Source: Arminella tubonensis (GTDB lineage: Bacteria > Pseudomonadota > Alphaproteobacteria > Rhizobiales > Rhizobiaceae). From it: DNA of 64,000 nucleotides. A program made the position numbers and the translations under genes. The stretch is taken from positions 1-64,000 of the forward strand of contig NZ_PCDP01000003.1 in the NCBI RefSeq assembly GCF_003240585.1, read 5' to 3'. This document shows positions 63,275-64,000 of the stretch, piece after piece (the stretch's first letter is position 1; each line of letters opens with the position of its first letter). Below the pieces are notes generated by a model. It did no database searches, was not told the origin of the DNA, and saw nothing but the letters and a program-made list of their open reading frames with translations.

Positions 63275-64000
63275 TCAGGCCGGCAACTGGAAGATCACGT
63301 TTGCGGCGAGCACGACCGCAAGACCGCCTGCAAGCGCGACGTAGGGCAGAATGCCGGCTTTCTTGACGCCGAGATCCTGGCCTACCAGGCCGAGATCGTC
63401 CATCGCTCCTTCCGGGAATTTGCCACCGTCACGAACGAAATGGCGATAGGCGAAGACGGGCAGGATGAGCGCGGCGAAAATGAAGCCGACCCACAAGGCG
63501 TTGGAATAGCCCCAGACCTTGGCACCAGCGCCGAGGAACAACGCGTTGACGAAGGCCAGAACCGTGTTGAGGCCGATCAGCCAGGTCGGCGCCTTCCACG
63601 GCCGCTCGACATGACCGCTGTCCATGCGGTGGATCCAGCCGGCGTTGAGATTGAGAAAGTTGAAGATGATGTAGCCGACGTTGGAAACGGCAAGCACGAA
63701 GAAATATCCGGCAACGTCGGACGCGATCGCAAGCAAGATGAGGTTGAAGGCGAAATCCGTCCACATGGCGCGGGTCGGGGCCCCGTGTTCGTTGACGTGA
63801 TCGAGATATCTCGGCAGCCAACCGTCCTTGGACCCCTGGTAAAGGGTGCGCGAGGAGCCAGCCATTGCCGTCATGATCGCAAGGATCAGCGCCATGATCA
63901 TCAGGACGACCAGAAGCTGGGTCACAATCTTGCCGCCGTGGACAAGCCCGGCCAGCGCTTCGGCAACACCCGATCCATCGACGATGCCGGGGGCGAGCAT
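63275..64000 (-). CDS. APC superfamily amino-acid permease (N-terminus outside window)
   Basis: The visible 241 residues are the C-terminal half of an amino-acid/polyamine-type permease with about six membrane segments. They include ALILAIMTAMAGSSRTLYQG, DGWLPRYLDHVNEHGAP and FVLAVSNVGYIIFNFLNLNA, then the WPIGLNTVLA-like helices. The frame is open at base 64000, where an in-frame ATG happens to sit, so the true start is probably further upstream. The substrate cannot be told. The long C-terminal end finishes VILAANVIFQLPA-like. Confidence 0.8.
   Translation of the reverse strand: MLAPGIVDGSGVAEALAGLVHGGKIVTQLLVVLMIMALILAIMTAMAGSSRTLYQGSKDGWLPRYLDHVNEHGAPTRAMWTDFAFNLILLAIASDVAGYFFVLAVSNVGYIIFNFLNLNAGWIHRMDSGHVERPWKAPTWLIGLNTVLAFVNALFLGAGAKVWGYSNALWVGFIFAALILPVFAYRHFVRDGGKFPEGAMDDLGLVGQDLGVKKAGILPYVALAGGLAVVLAANVIFQLPA

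Overview
The window comes from a chromosome-like, high-GC region of an alphaproteobacterium, most likely Rhizobiaceae (Rhizobium/Agrobacterium/Ensifer group). Evidence: the two-step HutF/HutG form of histidine degradation, UgpC/MalK-type sugar ABC importers linked to plant-polysaccharide hydrolases, a DUF6074 protein, BrnA-like and Tim44-like proteins, and dense short-overlap (ATGA/GTGA) operons. I see no rRNA, tRNA, insertion sequence, phage gene or CRISPR array. Both edges cut a gene: a MarR-like C-terminus on the left and an APC permease on the right.

Layout. 1-1511: regulator fragment, SMP-30-type lactonase, small quinol monooxygenase. 1649-8589: an apparent electrophile/quinone defence block. 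A NemR-like TetR regulator, an MFS exporter and an Old Yellow Enzyme (plus DUF427) read leftward. A KefF-like quinone reductase, a Kef-type K+/H+ antiporter and a leaderless solute-binding-fold protein read rightward from the same intergenic region, which carries a 16-bp palindrome. 8684-15650: arabinofuranosidase (GH51) with a complete sugar ABC importer and an ArsR-type regulator. 15787-21362: BrnA-like protein, sterol-desaturase-like protein, then a lipid A/envelope block (EptA, a receiver-only response regulator, two membrane proteins, a PAP2 phosphatase). 21643-27297: polar amino-acid ABC importer, canonical HutC, and a histidine-ammonia-lyase paralogue in which the Ala-Ser-Gly triad that forms the MIO cofactor is cleanly missing. 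27439-36177: two tiny membrane peptides, a second HutC-like regulator and the full hut pathway (hutF / hutI-hutH-hutG-hutU-hutD). 36244-44710: a molybdopterin oxidoreductase, then a LacI-controlled beta-galactoside locus (ABC importer, GH2 enzyme, ATPase) with two copies of one operator. 44715-50128: PhnD-like binding protein, amine oxidase, DedA protein, GH15 glucoamylase. 50139-54391: a TctDE/QseBC-type two-component system and two LPS-type glycosyltransferases (GT8, GT25). 54533-64000: small conserved proteins, Tim44-like protein, cold-shock protein, DEAD-box helicase, a CPA2 antiporter with a cyclic-nucleotide-binding tail, a DUF763 protein and an APC permease.

The genes mostly serve nutrient capture (arabinosides, beta-galactosides, histidine and related amines, alpha-glucans) and envelope/ion homeostasis. 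The most unusual items are the triad-less ammonia-lyase homologue inside an amino-acid-import/HutC operon, the NemR-OYE/KefFC head-to-head stress locus, the antiporter with a cNMP-binding domain in place of RCK/TrkA-N, and the receiver-only regulator beside eptA. Start codons were re-chosen from ribosome-binding sites wherever the longest open frame looked too long; functions are assigned from motifs and neighbourhood by eye, without database searches.
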